Below the pieces are notes generated by a model. It made no database searches. It was not told the origin of the DNA and saw only the letters and a program-made list of their open reading frames with translations. 64,000 nt of DNA from Cryptomeria japonica (Eukaryota > Streptophyta > Pinopsida > Cupressales > Cupressaceae): contig NC_081408.1 of the NCBI RefSeq assembly GCF_030272615.1, forward strand, positions 303,463,450-303,527,449, in the 5' to 3' direction. Shown here in pieces: positions 35,042-46,610 of this stretch; within the stretch, counting starts at the first letter, position 1, and each line of letters begins with the position of its first letter. The translations under genes and the position numbers were made by a program.

Positions 35042-35430
35042 TTATTCAAAGATTGATCTTCTATGGATAGCACCAGATGAGACTAAGGGAGTAGGATATT
35101 CACAAGACAACATTCAGATGTGACTATGAGCACTATGAGTTTTTGGTCATCCCCTTTGGATTGACCAATACTCTCACTACCTTCTAATCTTGCGTGAAGC
35201 ACATTTTCAAAACAAAAGTTGCGGAAGTTTCTTTTGGCATTCTTTGATGACACTCTTATATACACAAGACATCAGAGGATCACATTAGGCATCTTGATGA
35301 GGTGTTGGGCATCATGGAGGCACAGTCCCTATTTGCCAAAGCCTATAAGTGTGAGTTTGGATTGATAGAGATTCTTTTTTTGGAAGATATGGTCAGCGCA
35401 AATGGAGTCCAAGTTCATAAGGAGAAGATT
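35042..35430 (+). pseudogene. RT palm/thumb fragment of element G
   Basis: Gypsy RT resumes here after the solo LTR: YSKIDL, then (in shifting frames) the FGLTNAP-like stretch, the catalytic region (FDDTLIYT) and SANGVQVHKEKI. It ends abruptly at about 35430. Confidence 0.65.
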
Positions 35431-37320
35431 GTAAGATCCCACACTTGATTTTCCTCAAATTTTTCCCCCTTTTACTATTTAATTGGTATATGACTGCTGT
35501 TTGGACATATTCTGATTTGTATATTTGTTTTGGGTAGTGATTTCAGCATATAAATTTGCTTTGGAGGTATTCACAATTTATAACCAAAATCTACTAGCAT
35601 TTACTGAAATACTAAATGTAAAAACAACTCATGAAAAATAACAGAATTGAAAACATTTAAATCTGACCTTTAAATAATATTGTAGAGTCTGAGATGCATT
35701 CTATAGGACATCAATTACCTATTGAACCCGTATATTAGATGCTCTAAGCTTAGAATTTATGAGCAGCAGGAAGTAACATGAATAATAGGCTCAACTTCAT
35801 ATACAAAACTTAGTATTAAACAACAACGAATTGCGAATAGGAAGACGAGTTTCATTGTTCAAACAAATTCCCCATATCCTAGCTAGAGCCACTCGACCCT
35901 TGTAAACTAAGTTCTCTTTTGCAGTGAAACTTTAATGCCCTTCTTGGAGTATGCAATGACCCTGCAAAGGTGGAATGATTCAGATGAAACCCACACAGAT
36001 TCAGATTTTTGTCTTTTAAATACCACGACTTGTTGATAGAATACCACACCCAACCAATAATAGCCTTTCCTAGAGGAATTAATCCCTTAAATGGGACTTA
36101 TTTTGCATATTATCAGCCACCCAGCTAAGAAAAACAATGTCTCATGCCAACCAACTAAAGTGCACATATTTGCAAATAATATCGTTGATAAACCTTACAC
36201 CTAGGAAATACAAATCGATAGGCCCAACAATACTTCCAATCCCTTCATAAAATTGTTTCTCTAGTCATTGCAAGCCATCCATCAAGATATTGGAATGAAT
36301 TCATACCCTTGCAATTGAGAACCTGAAGTTTGTCTTTGTTAGTCCCAGTTTTGAACTGGTTAAAATTTAAATTTTTTGTCAAAATGATAAATATTGTTGA
36401 TCATTGAAAACTTTCACAAGTCAATTATAGTTGTCAAAAGATACTCGCACGTATTTCACATGGTTTTCATTGTCTTCATGAATCTTTAGATGGTCATAGT
36501 TGGTTGAATTCACTTTGGAAGGTATAACAATTCAAGGAAGGGCCATCCTTCATTCCAGCCGAAGTCCTGAGAGTGATCAAAATCTGGTTTTGTAGTTTAT
36601 TGCATTTGCAAATTAACATTATGGATGGTTGGGAAGTGTGCTTTTAAAGCTAATTCTTAAGTTAACAAATCTCCATGCAATGTCATGCATAAGAGCAAAG
36701 CCTTCTTGATGGATTTTATTGACTTACTTTCAATTAGTAAAAAGGAGTAATCGGCATTCAAAGTTTGGTTATCGACTCCTCTTTACATGTTGATTACTAT
36801 CTCTGTGCAAAACACTGACTCGAAGGAGAAATTGGTATTTGTCGACAGTTTAGTGTAAGTTAACAGACTCCCTCTCGTTGGCCATATTGTAGGAGATAAT
36901 AACCACATTTGCGTTGAGTTGGCAAAAGAGACAAAATAGTTGATACATTAATCCATCGGTGAGTAGTGTTAGTTTATGAAAAGACCGACGCCTTAAATGT
37001 GCTGACTTATTTTGCATGGGAACCAATCCATTGTTTTATTGCGAAGTTGGCTTGGTTTATCAAAAGCCCGATGCACCAACTTAGAGACAATTTGATTAAG
37101 ACTTCATAGTTATTGATAACCAAACAATAAATAAAATTGACCTTCTCATTCACTTTCATAACCATCCAAAGTAGTCGATAGAATTTCAAAACAACTTTTA
37201 AATACCGATGAATGAATACTGGTGGTTGTTAAAACTAGAGTATCGGTAAGTTCTTGTTTTGTGCAAACAGGCCGATGGAGTAGTTAGTTATTATAACTAA
37301 AGAGAAATACAAAGAATCTG
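35431..37320. other. Unassigned stretch
   Basis: It starts TGTAAGATCCCACAC, which could be an LTR end, but no matching CA end, target duplication or coding frame was identified. The short open frames here look like chance. No LRR, malectin or kinase exon was recognised. Confidence 0.5.
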
Positions 37321-37324
37321 CATA

Positions 37325-39990
37325 AGGACATTCATCAAAACATAATGGTGTGAACTTGCGAAGGTTTTCCTTAGATATATGCCCTAGTTGGCATGCATGC
37401 ACAGCATGGAGAAGGCACATGAATTGTTTGTTAGAGTGCATCATGAAGTGTTTTATAGACATTTCACAGAAATTAATTTGTTGAAAAGGTTTTAGAAACT
37501 TTTAAGAAAATGCAATTGGTAGGTGTAAAGACGATTTCTACAACCTTTGCCATCGTCGTGCCTTTACTCTCTCCAACCATGCAAACCCTGAAGCAGTACA
37601 TGGTCACTTACCAAACTACAGAAACTAAGAAGTTATATCATATATTTAAGTTCCAGACCCATGGATATGCATATAGAATATGGATGTATTGATAAGGCTA
37701 CACCCCTAAATGTTTGACATGCAAAATGTAGAATCATAGAACAATGCACCGAATTGTCTAAAAGAGATTTCATTTCAGGAGCCACCATGATTGTATACAT
37801 ATGCACAAAATGATTCTGTGGAAAAAGCTTTAAGAAAATGCTCTCTTAGACCTGCATGCAAGACGCAAAGCTTAGAAAAGGCTCATTGCGTGCCATGTGA
37901 CATCATTGTGTGCCATGTGACAAAATCATCAAAGAAACATGAAAATACAATCACAGGTTTAAAAGAGATTTCAATCATAGAACAATTCACCGAATTGTCT
38001 AAAAGAGATTACATTTCAGGAGCCACCATGATTGTAGGCATATGCACAAAATGATTATATGGAAAAAGCTTTAAGAAAATGCTCTCTTAGACCTGCATGC
38101 AAGATGCAAAGCTTAGAAAAGGCTCATTGCGTGCCATGTGACAAAATCATCAAAGAAACATGAAAATACAATCACAGGTTTAAAGCCAAACTCTTCAACC
38201 TCTACAAGTATACTTGATTCCGACATGAAATGGAAGCCTGAAAACGATATTGTTAATGCCAAAATGGAAACTTTGGAACAGGTTATAAACATATCAATGG
38301 GAAGATTTTGTTAGATATTATGCCTGCAAATACATAGGAAGGTGCAAAATGGGTATGTTGAAACGTTTTAGAATCTTTTAGGCAAATGCATTTTGCAAGT
38401 GCAAAGTCAATTCAGCAACTTTTATTGGCACCCTCTTATCTGTGCTGATGAAAGGAGCTGTAAAACAACATATAAACATTCATTGGATCATAATATATTT
38501 TCATTAAAAATTGTTAAGAGTGCATAGCAGACATGCAAAGCTTGTGGAAGCATATACTCAACATATGAATTGTTCGACAGAAACTCTCGAAGAAGTGTGG
38601 TCTCATGGATGTCACAAATGTAGTTCATGCACTTAACAGACTTGTTGAAAAATATTTCGTGTTAAACATGTATGCAAAATACACAAGCAAAAGCAAAGCT
38701 CGTGAACCGTTTCACAGCATGTGATGGTGGCGGCTTATACATGGACCAAATTTGTCGAAAAGGCCTAAGAAACTTTCAACCACACCTGCATGCAACACCT
38801 AGAAGCATTGACAAGGCACATGAATCGTTTGACAAAAGAGCTCGCAAAAACATAGTCTCACAGTATGTTGTGATTGCATGATATACACAAAAAGGATTTG
38901 ATGAATCAAGTTTAGAAACTTTCTAGCAAATGTAGTCAGTATGCATAGAAACTATTTGATTGAAAGCCTCTAAGAAATGTTCTCTCGTGGGATGTAGTGC
39001 ATGGCATGACTGCAATACAAATTTATTGAAAAGCTTTAAGAACTTTCAAGCAAATGCAATTAGTAGGCATAAAGCTTCAACCACCTTTGCCAACATTGGC
39101 ATTGCCTACATTGATATGGGAGATTTGAAATGAAGTATGGGTACTCACAAAATGCTCAACATCATGAAACATTTTGGAAACAAGAACACCTAAGGTCCAA
39201 CCCATAATATCTGATGATGTTTAGGAGTTTTATAAAGAAATATATAGAACTTATGGGGTGACGGATACATAATTTCTTGAATATTATCTAGTTTCTTGGC
39301 TCCTACACTATTTTAGTGTTTGAGATGTAGAAACATATCAAATTGATATAGAAAATGAAGAACATGAAAAATGTGTATGAAGTGTACATTTTTCAAGCAT
39401 AGCTCATCTTAGGTAGTAAATATGACATACGCAATGGCATATATTTTTGAATGGTGGTGATAAAGATGAGGACACAAGAATTGGTTATGTCATCATATGA
39501 GCCTTCCCATTATTTAGAGGAACATTATGTTGATAGAAGAAAAGGATGCTTATTAGCAATAAAGACTGGACAAGCTTGATGGACTAGAATTTGTTATTGA
39601 AAGGTGTAAATGTGGGAAAATTTATGATAATCAAACAATATCCTTATAAATGGATCATGTCATGATACAAACTCCTATGTGCTAGCTTTTAATCATATAG
39701 CTTATGATGCTTTCCAAGGAAGAAAAAAGGAGGACTGAAGCTTGCTGATATATTGGTATTATTGGCCTAGATGTTTCAATATGTGAAGACACTTGGTACT
39801 ACAAGCAAGAAAATTTGTCATCCTTATGAAGATTCCTCAAAACTCTTTTGTCAAATGTGCCTAATCGGTGTAGAGCCTAATTTTGCACCATTACTAGTGT
39901 TGTTGCAACATGTTCTTATTTATCCAAACTTCAAAATGGCAAAGATACATACGGATACTTTATCAAAAGGACATTCATGCACATCATGAC
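37325..39990 (+). pseudogene. Decayed pentatricopeptide-repeat (PPR, PLS-type) pseudogene
   Basis: Scattered plus-strand pieces match PPR modules: SMEKAHELFVRVHHEVF (37.4 kb), VLETFKKMQLVGVKTISTTF (37.5 kb), TELSKRDYISGATMIVGICT (38.0 kb), SIDKAHESFDKRARKNIVSQ (38.8 kb), KALRTFKQMQLVGIK (39.0 kb) and SSKLFCQMCLIGVEPNFAPL (39.85 kb). PPR proteins bind organelle RNA, and plant PLS members are usually intronless and act in RNA editing. Here every module is broken by stops or shifts and one block is duplicated in tandem. No E or DYW domain was recognised. The sequence may come from one gene or from several tandem copies. Confidence 0.75.
37733..38192 (+). repeat. Tandem duplication (241-bp unit) inside the PPR pseudogene
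   Basis: Copy 1 starts at 37733 and copy 2 at 37974, both beginning ATCATAGAACAAT. Copy 1 holds an extra segment of about 20 bp that repeats GTGCCATGTGACA. The copies differ at a handful of positions. Each holds the same broken PPR module, so the duplication came after or during decay. Confidence 0.85.
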
Positions 39991-40198
39991 AAGGGATATA
40001 AGGAGGTGATTCAAACGTGACAGTATCATCTAATGAATTTGTTAATGATGAAAATATCAAAGTCAATAAATGTTAAAGTCAGGGTAAGGAATGAAGAATG
40101 TGAAATCATCAAAGGAGAATTCAGATAGACTTCATGTTATTAAGAAGATTTACAAAGGGATGCAATGAATTCATGTGATAACAATGAGGTGATGAAAC

Positions 40199-40652
40199 TG
40201 TTGTAATGTGGCGATTGATCAGCAAAGTACTGTACACTCAGCACGTATCCTTGCTGGGGTCCGGGGCTGGGCTAGGCCGGGCCCTGGGGGTGGTAGCCCC
40301 CAAGAAAAGTGGGGGTTTGGGGGCAGGAGCCCTCGAGAAAAAAAATTTTGGGTATTTTTTTGATGAAAACCGACATTGTAATAAAACCCTAAAAAGGCCA
40401 ACTTTGTTTTTGCCCTAAAAACGCATGTTATAAGCGACTAGGATGCTTAAGGCATTGTAAGGTTGATGTACTATTTTTGCTGGACAATAAGAAAGATTAA
40501 ACGACTGTGTATGGTGGACGTAACCCATTCTGGGTGAACCTGGTTAAATCTCTGTGTTATTTGTGTCCTGTTTTATTTCTTTATCTTTTGTATTTAAATC
40601 TGCATATAAGTGTTAGTTCATATTTGCTTCGGATCTGCTTGAAACCCTAACA
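40199..40652 (+). repeat. 5' LTR of copia element J (454 bp)
   Basis: Starts TGTTGTAATG and ends CCCTAACA. It holds a GC-rich block (40256-40335) unlike the rest of the element, and two segments of about 40 and 70 bp that the 3' LTR lacks. Confidence 0.88.
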
Positions 40653-40655
40653 ATT

Positions 40656-40667
40656 GGTATTACAGCG
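40656..40667 (+). promoter_or_regulatory. Primer-binding site of copia element J
   Basis: TGGTATTACAGC, two bases off the usual initiator tRNA-Met complement, lies 3 nt after the 5' LTR. Confidence 0.7.
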
Positions 40668-40712
40668 AGGTTTTCTGTCAATTGGCAAGACTTTCAGATT
40701 TGAGTGGGAGCA

Positions 40713-41560
40713 ATGGAGGATTCCAAATTCAAGGTCAAAAAGTTTAACGGCCAGAATTATCAGTTATGGAAAATGCAGATGGAAGATTACCTTTATCAAA
40801 AGGATTTGTGGCAGCCATTAGAAGGAAAGGCAAAGAAAGCGACCACAATGTCAGATGAAGAATGGGACATTTTAGATAGAAAGGCACTGGGATCCATTTG
40901 ATTGTGCCTTGCACCGTTTGTATCTTTCAATATAACAGAAGCAAAAACGGCTATAGATTTGATGGCGACATTGGCTAAGCTGTATGAGAAACCCTCGGCT
41001 TTGAATAAGGTATTTCTTATGAAGAGTTTGTTTAATTTGCAAATGAGTGAGGGAGGATCTGTAGCAGAGCACTTAAATGAATTTAATACAATTACTAGTC
41101 AATTGTCTTTGGTAAAAATTACTTTTGCAGAAGAGGTTAGGGCTCTCTTGATTTTATGTTCTTTGCTAGAAAGCTGGAATAGCTTGGTTATGGCTATAAG
41201 TAACTCTGTCTCTGGAAAAAATACTTTGGTATTTGATGATATTGTTGGTGTTATCCTAAGCAAGGAAATGCGAAGGAAAAGCACAGGTGAGACTCCAACA
41301 TCATCAAGTAGTGTTTTGAGTGTGGAGAATAGAGGAAGATCAAAGGAAAGAGGAAAAAGCCCTTGGAATGAGAAGTCATGAGGGAAGTCAAAGAAAGGAC
41401 GCTCTCAATCTAGAGGAAAGAAAGATTGCTAGGACTGTAGAAAGCCTGGTCATCTAAAGAAAGACTATTGGTCTCGGAAAAACAAAGAAGGAGACAAAAA
41501 TGAAAATGATAGTAAGGAGGCTAATAGTGCAAGTAATACTTTACAAGATATTTTAATCTT
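40713..41560 (+). pseudogene. Gag of copia element J
   Basis: Starts at the ATG at 40713 (MEDSKFKVKKFNGQNYQLWK), a typical copia gag start. The capsid part follows to 41381, interrupted by a TGA near 40900. A basic stretch and a zinc knuckle with one Trp position turned to TAG (DC-stop-DCRKPGHLKKD) end it. Stops at 41379 and about 41430 are in the same frame. Confidence 0.85.
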
Positions 41561-41579
41561 ATGTTTGGATAATGTTAAT

Positions 41580-44565
41580 GATTCCTGAGTAATAGATTCT
41601 GGGGCTTCATTTCATACTACACCCCATAGAAAATATTTTCTAGATTATGTTCAAGGTGATTTTGGACAAGTATATTTGGGTGATGATGAGCCCTGTCAAA
41701 TTGTTGGAAAAGGAAAGATAAAGATCAAGTTGCAGAATGGAAATGACTGGTTTCTGTAGGAGGTAAGACATGTTCCTAACTTAAGAAGAAATTTAATTTC
41801 TGCAGGGCAACTAGGTAGTGAAGGTTGCATAGTTACCTTCTTAGACAGTATCTAGAAGGTTAGTAAAGGATCATTAGTTGTAGCTAAAGGTGTGAAGGTA
41901 GGCACATTATATCTATGTACTGGTAACACTTACTCTACCTTAGTTGCTACAAATAAAGTTACTGCAGGGACAGCAACAATAGATATTGCAAGAACAGATT
42001 CGATAATGTGGCACCATAGGCTTGGGCACATGAGTGAGAAAGGGATGAAAATCCTTCACTCCAAAAATTTATTGCTAAGACTAAAGAAGATTGATTTAGA
42101 GTTCTGTGAAAACTATGTTTATGGCAAACAGAAAAGAGTCAGATTTCTCAAGGTTGGGAAAGAGAAGAAGAGTGAGAAGTTGGAGCTTGTGCATTCAGAT
42201 GTATGGGTACTAGCTCAGGTATCATCTCTTGGTGGCTCTTGTTATTATTTTATTTTTATTGATGACTCAACCAGAAAAACATGGGTATATTTCCTAAAAA
42301 AAAAATCAGATGTTTTTGAAACTTTTAATAAATGGAAAGATTTGGTTGAGAATGAGACAGGAAAAAAGTTGAAGTGTCTCAGATCGGATAATGGAGGTGA
42401 GTATTGCAGCAAAGCATTTGAAGATTACTGCTCCTTAAATGAGATTAGAAAGTAGAAGACAGTTCTAGGAACTCCATAGGAAAATGGTGTGTCAAAAAGA
42501 ATGAATAGGACTATCATGGAACGCACAAGGAGCATGAGATTGCATGCTGGATTGCCCTTATATTTTTGGGCAGATGTTGTACATACTGCTGTCTATTTGA
42601 TAAATAGAGGACCTCAACCCCTTTGGATGGTGGTATTCCAGAGGAGGCATGGACTGGTAAAAAGGTAAATTATTCTTTTCTAGAAAACCTTTGGTTATGA
42701 AGCTTTTGTCCATGTTGATAAAGAAAATAGAACCAAACTTGATGCTAAATCTCAGAAATGTACCTTCATTGGATATGGGATAGATGAATATGGCTATCGG
42801 TTATGGGATTTTGAAAATAAGAAAATAACTAGAAGTAGAGTGTTATATTCAATGAGAAGGTTATGTATAAAGAACAGATGTAGGAAAAGAAGCATGAACA
42901 GGACAAGCAAGAATATGTGGTGTTGGATGAGATTCCTGAAAAATGAAATGCCACAGGTACCTAATGCTCAGCAACAACAAAATGTCCCACAAACTCCTGC
43001 AAGTGTTAGACGTCCTACGAGGTCAAGTAGACCCCCTGAAATATTTTCTCCTTCTTTGTATTCTATATTATTAACTGATTCTGGTGAACCAGAAGAATAT
43101 GAAGAAGCAATGCAGGTGGATGCCAAACAACAGTGGGAGCTAGGCATGAAAGAGGAGATGGACTCCTTGATGAAAAATAAGACTTGGGACTTAGTCCCTT
43201 TACCTGCAGAAAAAAGAGCCTTGCCTAACAAATGGGTTTATCGGCTGAAGGAGGAGGAAGGAGGTCAGAAAAGATATAAGGCCAGACTTGTGCTAAAAGG
43301 TTTTGTACAGACAAAGGGTATAGATTATGATGAAATATTTTCTTCAGTTGTAAAAATGACTTCAATTAGAACTGTACTTAGTCTTGTGGCTACAGATGAT
43401 TTACATCTTGAACAATTAAATGTGAAAATAGCTTTTCTCCATGGAGATTTGGAGGAGGAAATTTACATGTTGCAACCACAGGGATATGAGGTCAAAGGTA
43501 AGGAGAACTTGGTGTGCAGGTTCAAGAAAAGTTTGTATGGCCTAAAGCAAGCACCCTGACAATGGTATTTAAAATTTGATAGTTTCATAGCTGATCATTG
43601 TGTATATTTTAAGAGATTGGATAATGGTAGTTATATTATCCTATTGCTTTATGTTGATGACATGCTTGTTGCTGGCTCTAACATGGAACACATAAATGAT
43701 CTTAAACAGAAATTAGCCAGGTCATTTGCTATGAAGGATTTGGGTGCAACTAAGCAAATTTTGGGTATGAGGATTACACGGTACAAAAAAAATAGAACCT
43801 TGAATTTGTCCCAAAGTGAATATATAAAGAAGGCGTTGAAAAGATTTAACATGCAGGATGCAAAAGTAGTTAGTACACCTTTGGCTAGTCATTTCAAATT
43901 GACTAAGGAGATGTGCCCAAAGGCACAGGAAGAAGTAAAGAAAATGTCTAACATCCCGTATTCATCAGCTGTTGGCAGTTTGATGTATGCAATGGTATGC
44001 ACAAGGCCAGATATTGCACATGCAGTGGGAGTTTTGAGCAGGTTTATGAGTAATCTGGGTATGGATCATTGGAATGCTGTGAAATGGATCCTTTGGTATT
44101 TGAAAGGAACCACTACGAAGGCATTATGTTTCAAAGGATCTAATGTTGCTCTGAGTGGATTTGTTGACTCTAATCTGGTAGGGGATATTGATTCACAGAG
44201 GAGCACTACAGGGTATGTTTTTACTATAGGGGGAACTGTAGTCAGTTGGATTTCTAGGCTACAAAAGGTTGTTGCACTTTGAACCACTGAAGCTGAGTAT
44301 GTTGCTGCTACAGAAGCCAGCAAGGAGGTGATTTGGTTACAATGTTTTCTGGAGGAATTGGGTCAGACACAGGAGGATCACCCATTGTATACTGATAGCC
44401 AGAGTGCCATTCATCTTGCGAAGAACTCTGCTTTTCATTCAAGGACAAAGCACATTCAACTTAGGTACCACTTCATCTAGACTGTTTTGGAGGAGGGTTA
44501 GTTACGGCTTGAGAAGATTCACACAAGTGAGAATCCTGCCAATATGTTCACGAAGGCAGTTCCAT
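41580..44565 (+). pseudogene. Pol of copia element J: protease, integrase, RT, RNase H
   Basis: Protease VIDSGASFHTT (about 41.59 kb), integrase zinc region (WHHRLGHMSEKG), core (FIFIDDSTRKTW, CLRSDNGGEYCS, ENGVSKRMNRT), RT (AFLHGDLEEEIYMLQP, LLLYVDDMLVAGS at 43.65 kb) and RNase H (TTEAEYVAAT, TDSQSAIHLAKN, to about 44560). About twelve stops lie in one frame; a pair of compensating shifts lies at about 42.62 and 42.9 kb. The catalytic residues are mostly present. Confidence 0.88.
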
Positions 44566-44693
44566 AGAAGAAGTTGATTTCTTCATCAGTTTTTGTTGGT
44601 CTTCTTGATTGATAATTGTGGAATTTATATCAGTCGAGTCCTAGTGTTTTATCCAGCGGATGTTGCATGTGTAGTGGTGTCATGTAGTATCAG

Positions 44694-44750
44694 TCTCCAA
44701 GTGGGAGATTGTTTGGTGTTGAGCCTGATCAATCTCCAAGTGGGAGATTG
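44694..44750 (+). repeat. Duplicated polypurine tract before the 3' LTR of element J
   Basis: TCTCCAAGTGGGAGATTGTT occurs at 44694 and again at 44733, a 39-bp tandem duplication. The second copy directly precedes the 3' LTR and so is the one used as plus-strand primer. Confidence 0.8.
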
Positions 44751-45092
44751 TTGAAATGTAGTGATTGATCAGTAAAGTACTGTACACTCAGCACGTATCC
44801 TTGCTACCCTCGAGAAAAGTGGGGGTTTCGGGGCACGAGCCCCCAAGAAATTTTTTTGGGGGTATTTTTTTGATGGAAACCAACATTGTAATAAAACCCT
44901 AAAAAGGCTGACTTTTTTTTTGCCCTAAAAACGCATGTTATAAGCGGCTGGGATGCTTAAGGCATTGTAAGGTTGATGTACTGTTAAATCTCTATGTTAT
45001 CTGTGTCCTGTTTTATTTCTTTATCTTTTGTTTTTAAATCTGCATATAATTGTTAGTTCATATTTGCTTCGGATCTACTTGAAACCCTAATA
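44749..45092 (+). repeat. 3' LTR of copia element J (344 bp)
   Basis: Starts TGTTGAAATG and ends CCCTAATA (the usual CA has become TA). It is aligned end to end with the 5' LTR apart from two gaps. The target duplication follows directly. Confidence 0.88.
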
Positions 45093-45097
45093 GAAAC

Positions 45098-46610
45098 TAC
45101 CCAAAGGTGATCACAAACATCATCTTAAGATTACATTATTCAAGAAGATTGAAAATTTAGAGAGATTAAGAATGCTTAGCAAATACAATTGTAGTGCATG
45201 TCCTTGAAGACCAAGTCATTCATGATTGGAAGTAGACATGATGCTCACCTCAACTAAACTAATGACTTGTTCCTTCATCCAAAGTTACAAAACTTCAAAT
45301 TCTCATTTTGTAAAGTGACTTAAGTCACCATTGTAACTACTAGTTAGAAAATTGACTTCATTTTTATAAAATTTAGGTAAATCCTAACTTGTTCTTAAAA
45401 AGGTTGTTACTAGAAGTAGTCACATTAACCTGACTTTAACCTATGAGAATTAAATTGGCTAATTAGTTTCTTTAAACTACTCCTCAGATGGAGACATTAT
45501 AGTCCTCCCCAAAATTGCTTTCCCAAAAGCAATTGCAGAATAGGATGCTAAAGAATATATTCACTCTCCCAAGTCACATCTTCCATGGGCTAGTCTCTCC
45601 TTTTGATAAGATACTCCTTAATTAATCTGCTCCTCAACCTCCTCTCTTTGACATCAAAAATTTCCTTCGGAACCAATATCAATATGCCCTCATCCAAAGA
45701 TATAAGCTCAGGTGAAGATGTAATATGCTGCCCTAGTAATTTTTTGAGGCACAATACATGTAAAACTTTAAGGATTCTACTATTTTCAGGCAACTCAACT
45801 TCACAAGATACTTCTTCCACTCCGTGAACAATTCTGTACGGGCCATATAAGAAAGGTTTTAACTTTATCGCACCACTTTTCTTCAAGGATGACTGCTTGT
45901 AGGGCTGTAGGTGCAAGAAAACCAAGTCTCCCACCTTAATGCTTCACTCAATTTTGTACCTATTTGCATGTATTTTCTGTTGACTGTCTTAAGGATGTCC
46001 AAACTCTCCTAGATCCAATCCTTAGCTTTGAGAGCCTTGCTATCACTAAAAGGTAGACCCAAAAATGATGCAGCATAATATCCATATAAAGCTTTGAAAG
46101 GAGTCATCTTAGTCGACATGTGATAGATGGTGGTGTAACAGTGCTCACCCAAATGCAACCACCTAATCCAAGCCTTGTATTGCCTCGCTACGTAGCTATG
46201 CAAATATCCCTCAACCCACTTGTTCACAATCTTTGTTTGTCCATCAGTCTGAGGGTGGTAACTAGTCTAGGGGTTAGTTTGGTGCCAGCCAACCTAAATA
46301 GCTCCTGCCAAAAAGCATTGAGAAACCGGTTATCCCTATCACTGACTATATTTCTTGCCAATCTGTGGAGTTTGAATACCTCCCTAAAAAGAAACTCTAC
46401 AACTTGCAATGCCTTATACTCCAATGAGATGGCAAAGAAATATGCAAACTTGGTTAACCGATCTACAACTATGAATATAGAGTCTTTGCCTTGCACCTAC
46501 AACCCTATAGACCAATGATGAAGTCCCTTGATTAACTCTCACACTTCTTCTTTGGAATAGTCAATGACTGAAGCAGACTAGCTAGGAAAGTGTGTTCTAA
46601 CTTGTTCTAC
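45098..46610 (-). mobile_element. 3' part of a minus-strand chromovirus (element K)
   Basis: On the minus strand integrase core, integrase tail and chromodomain are followed by the purine tract GGGGAGGAC (45510-45502) and an LTR start TATAATGTCTCC at 45501. The LTR runs on leftward to an unclear end. RT, RNase H and everything upstream are missing to the right of about 46610. The same purine tract is found in element C. Confidence 0.75.
45545..46600 (-). pseudogene. Integrase and chromodomain of element K
   Basis: 46496-46224 codes the core (VVDRLTKFAYF, IVSDRDNRFLNAFWQELF). 46227-46009 codes the next part (LGEHCYTTIYHMSTKMTPFK). 45934-45590 is open for 114 codons with the GPY-type tail (KLKPFLYGPYRIVHGVEEV) and the chromodomain start (RLIKEYLIKRRD), continuing past a stop as PMEDVTWESEYIL. 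Frameshifts separate the blocks. Confidence 0.8.

Larger units (their letters stand above)
31200..35430 (+). mobile_element. Plus-strand chromovirus relic (element G), split by a solo LTR
   Basis: Gag (31255-31890), protease and RT start (31900-32844), then after the nested solo LTR, the RT palm and thumb (35042-35430). RNase H, integrase and both LTRs are absent. Around 35429 homology ends at TGTAAGATCCCAC, which looks like another LTR start. Protein resemblance to elements C and D is strong, so it is one family. Confidence 0.75.
40199..45092 (+). mobile_element. Ty1/copia element of the Tork/TNT1-like type, decayed (element J)
   Basis: 5' LTR 40199-40652 and 3' LTR 44749-45092 flank gag-pol, and both sides carry the target duplication GAAAC (40194-40198 and 45093-45097). 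Gag, protease, integrase, RT and RNase H all read on the plus strand, largely in a single frame from 40713 to about 44560, broken mainly by in-frame stops. The primer site (TGGTATTACAGC) and purine tract (AAGTGGGAGA) are in place. Sequence features such as SSAVGSLMYAMVCTRPDIAH place it near TNT1/Tork. Confidence 0.92.

Noticed and set aside
35431-37320. Possible continuation of LRR or kinase exons, or a full LTR starting TGTAAGATCCC
   Set aside because: No kinase or LRR wording in any frame, and no matching LTR end or target duplication could be found.
46120-46518. 132-codon plus-strand frame
   Set aside because: Shadow of the minus-strand integrase of element K.
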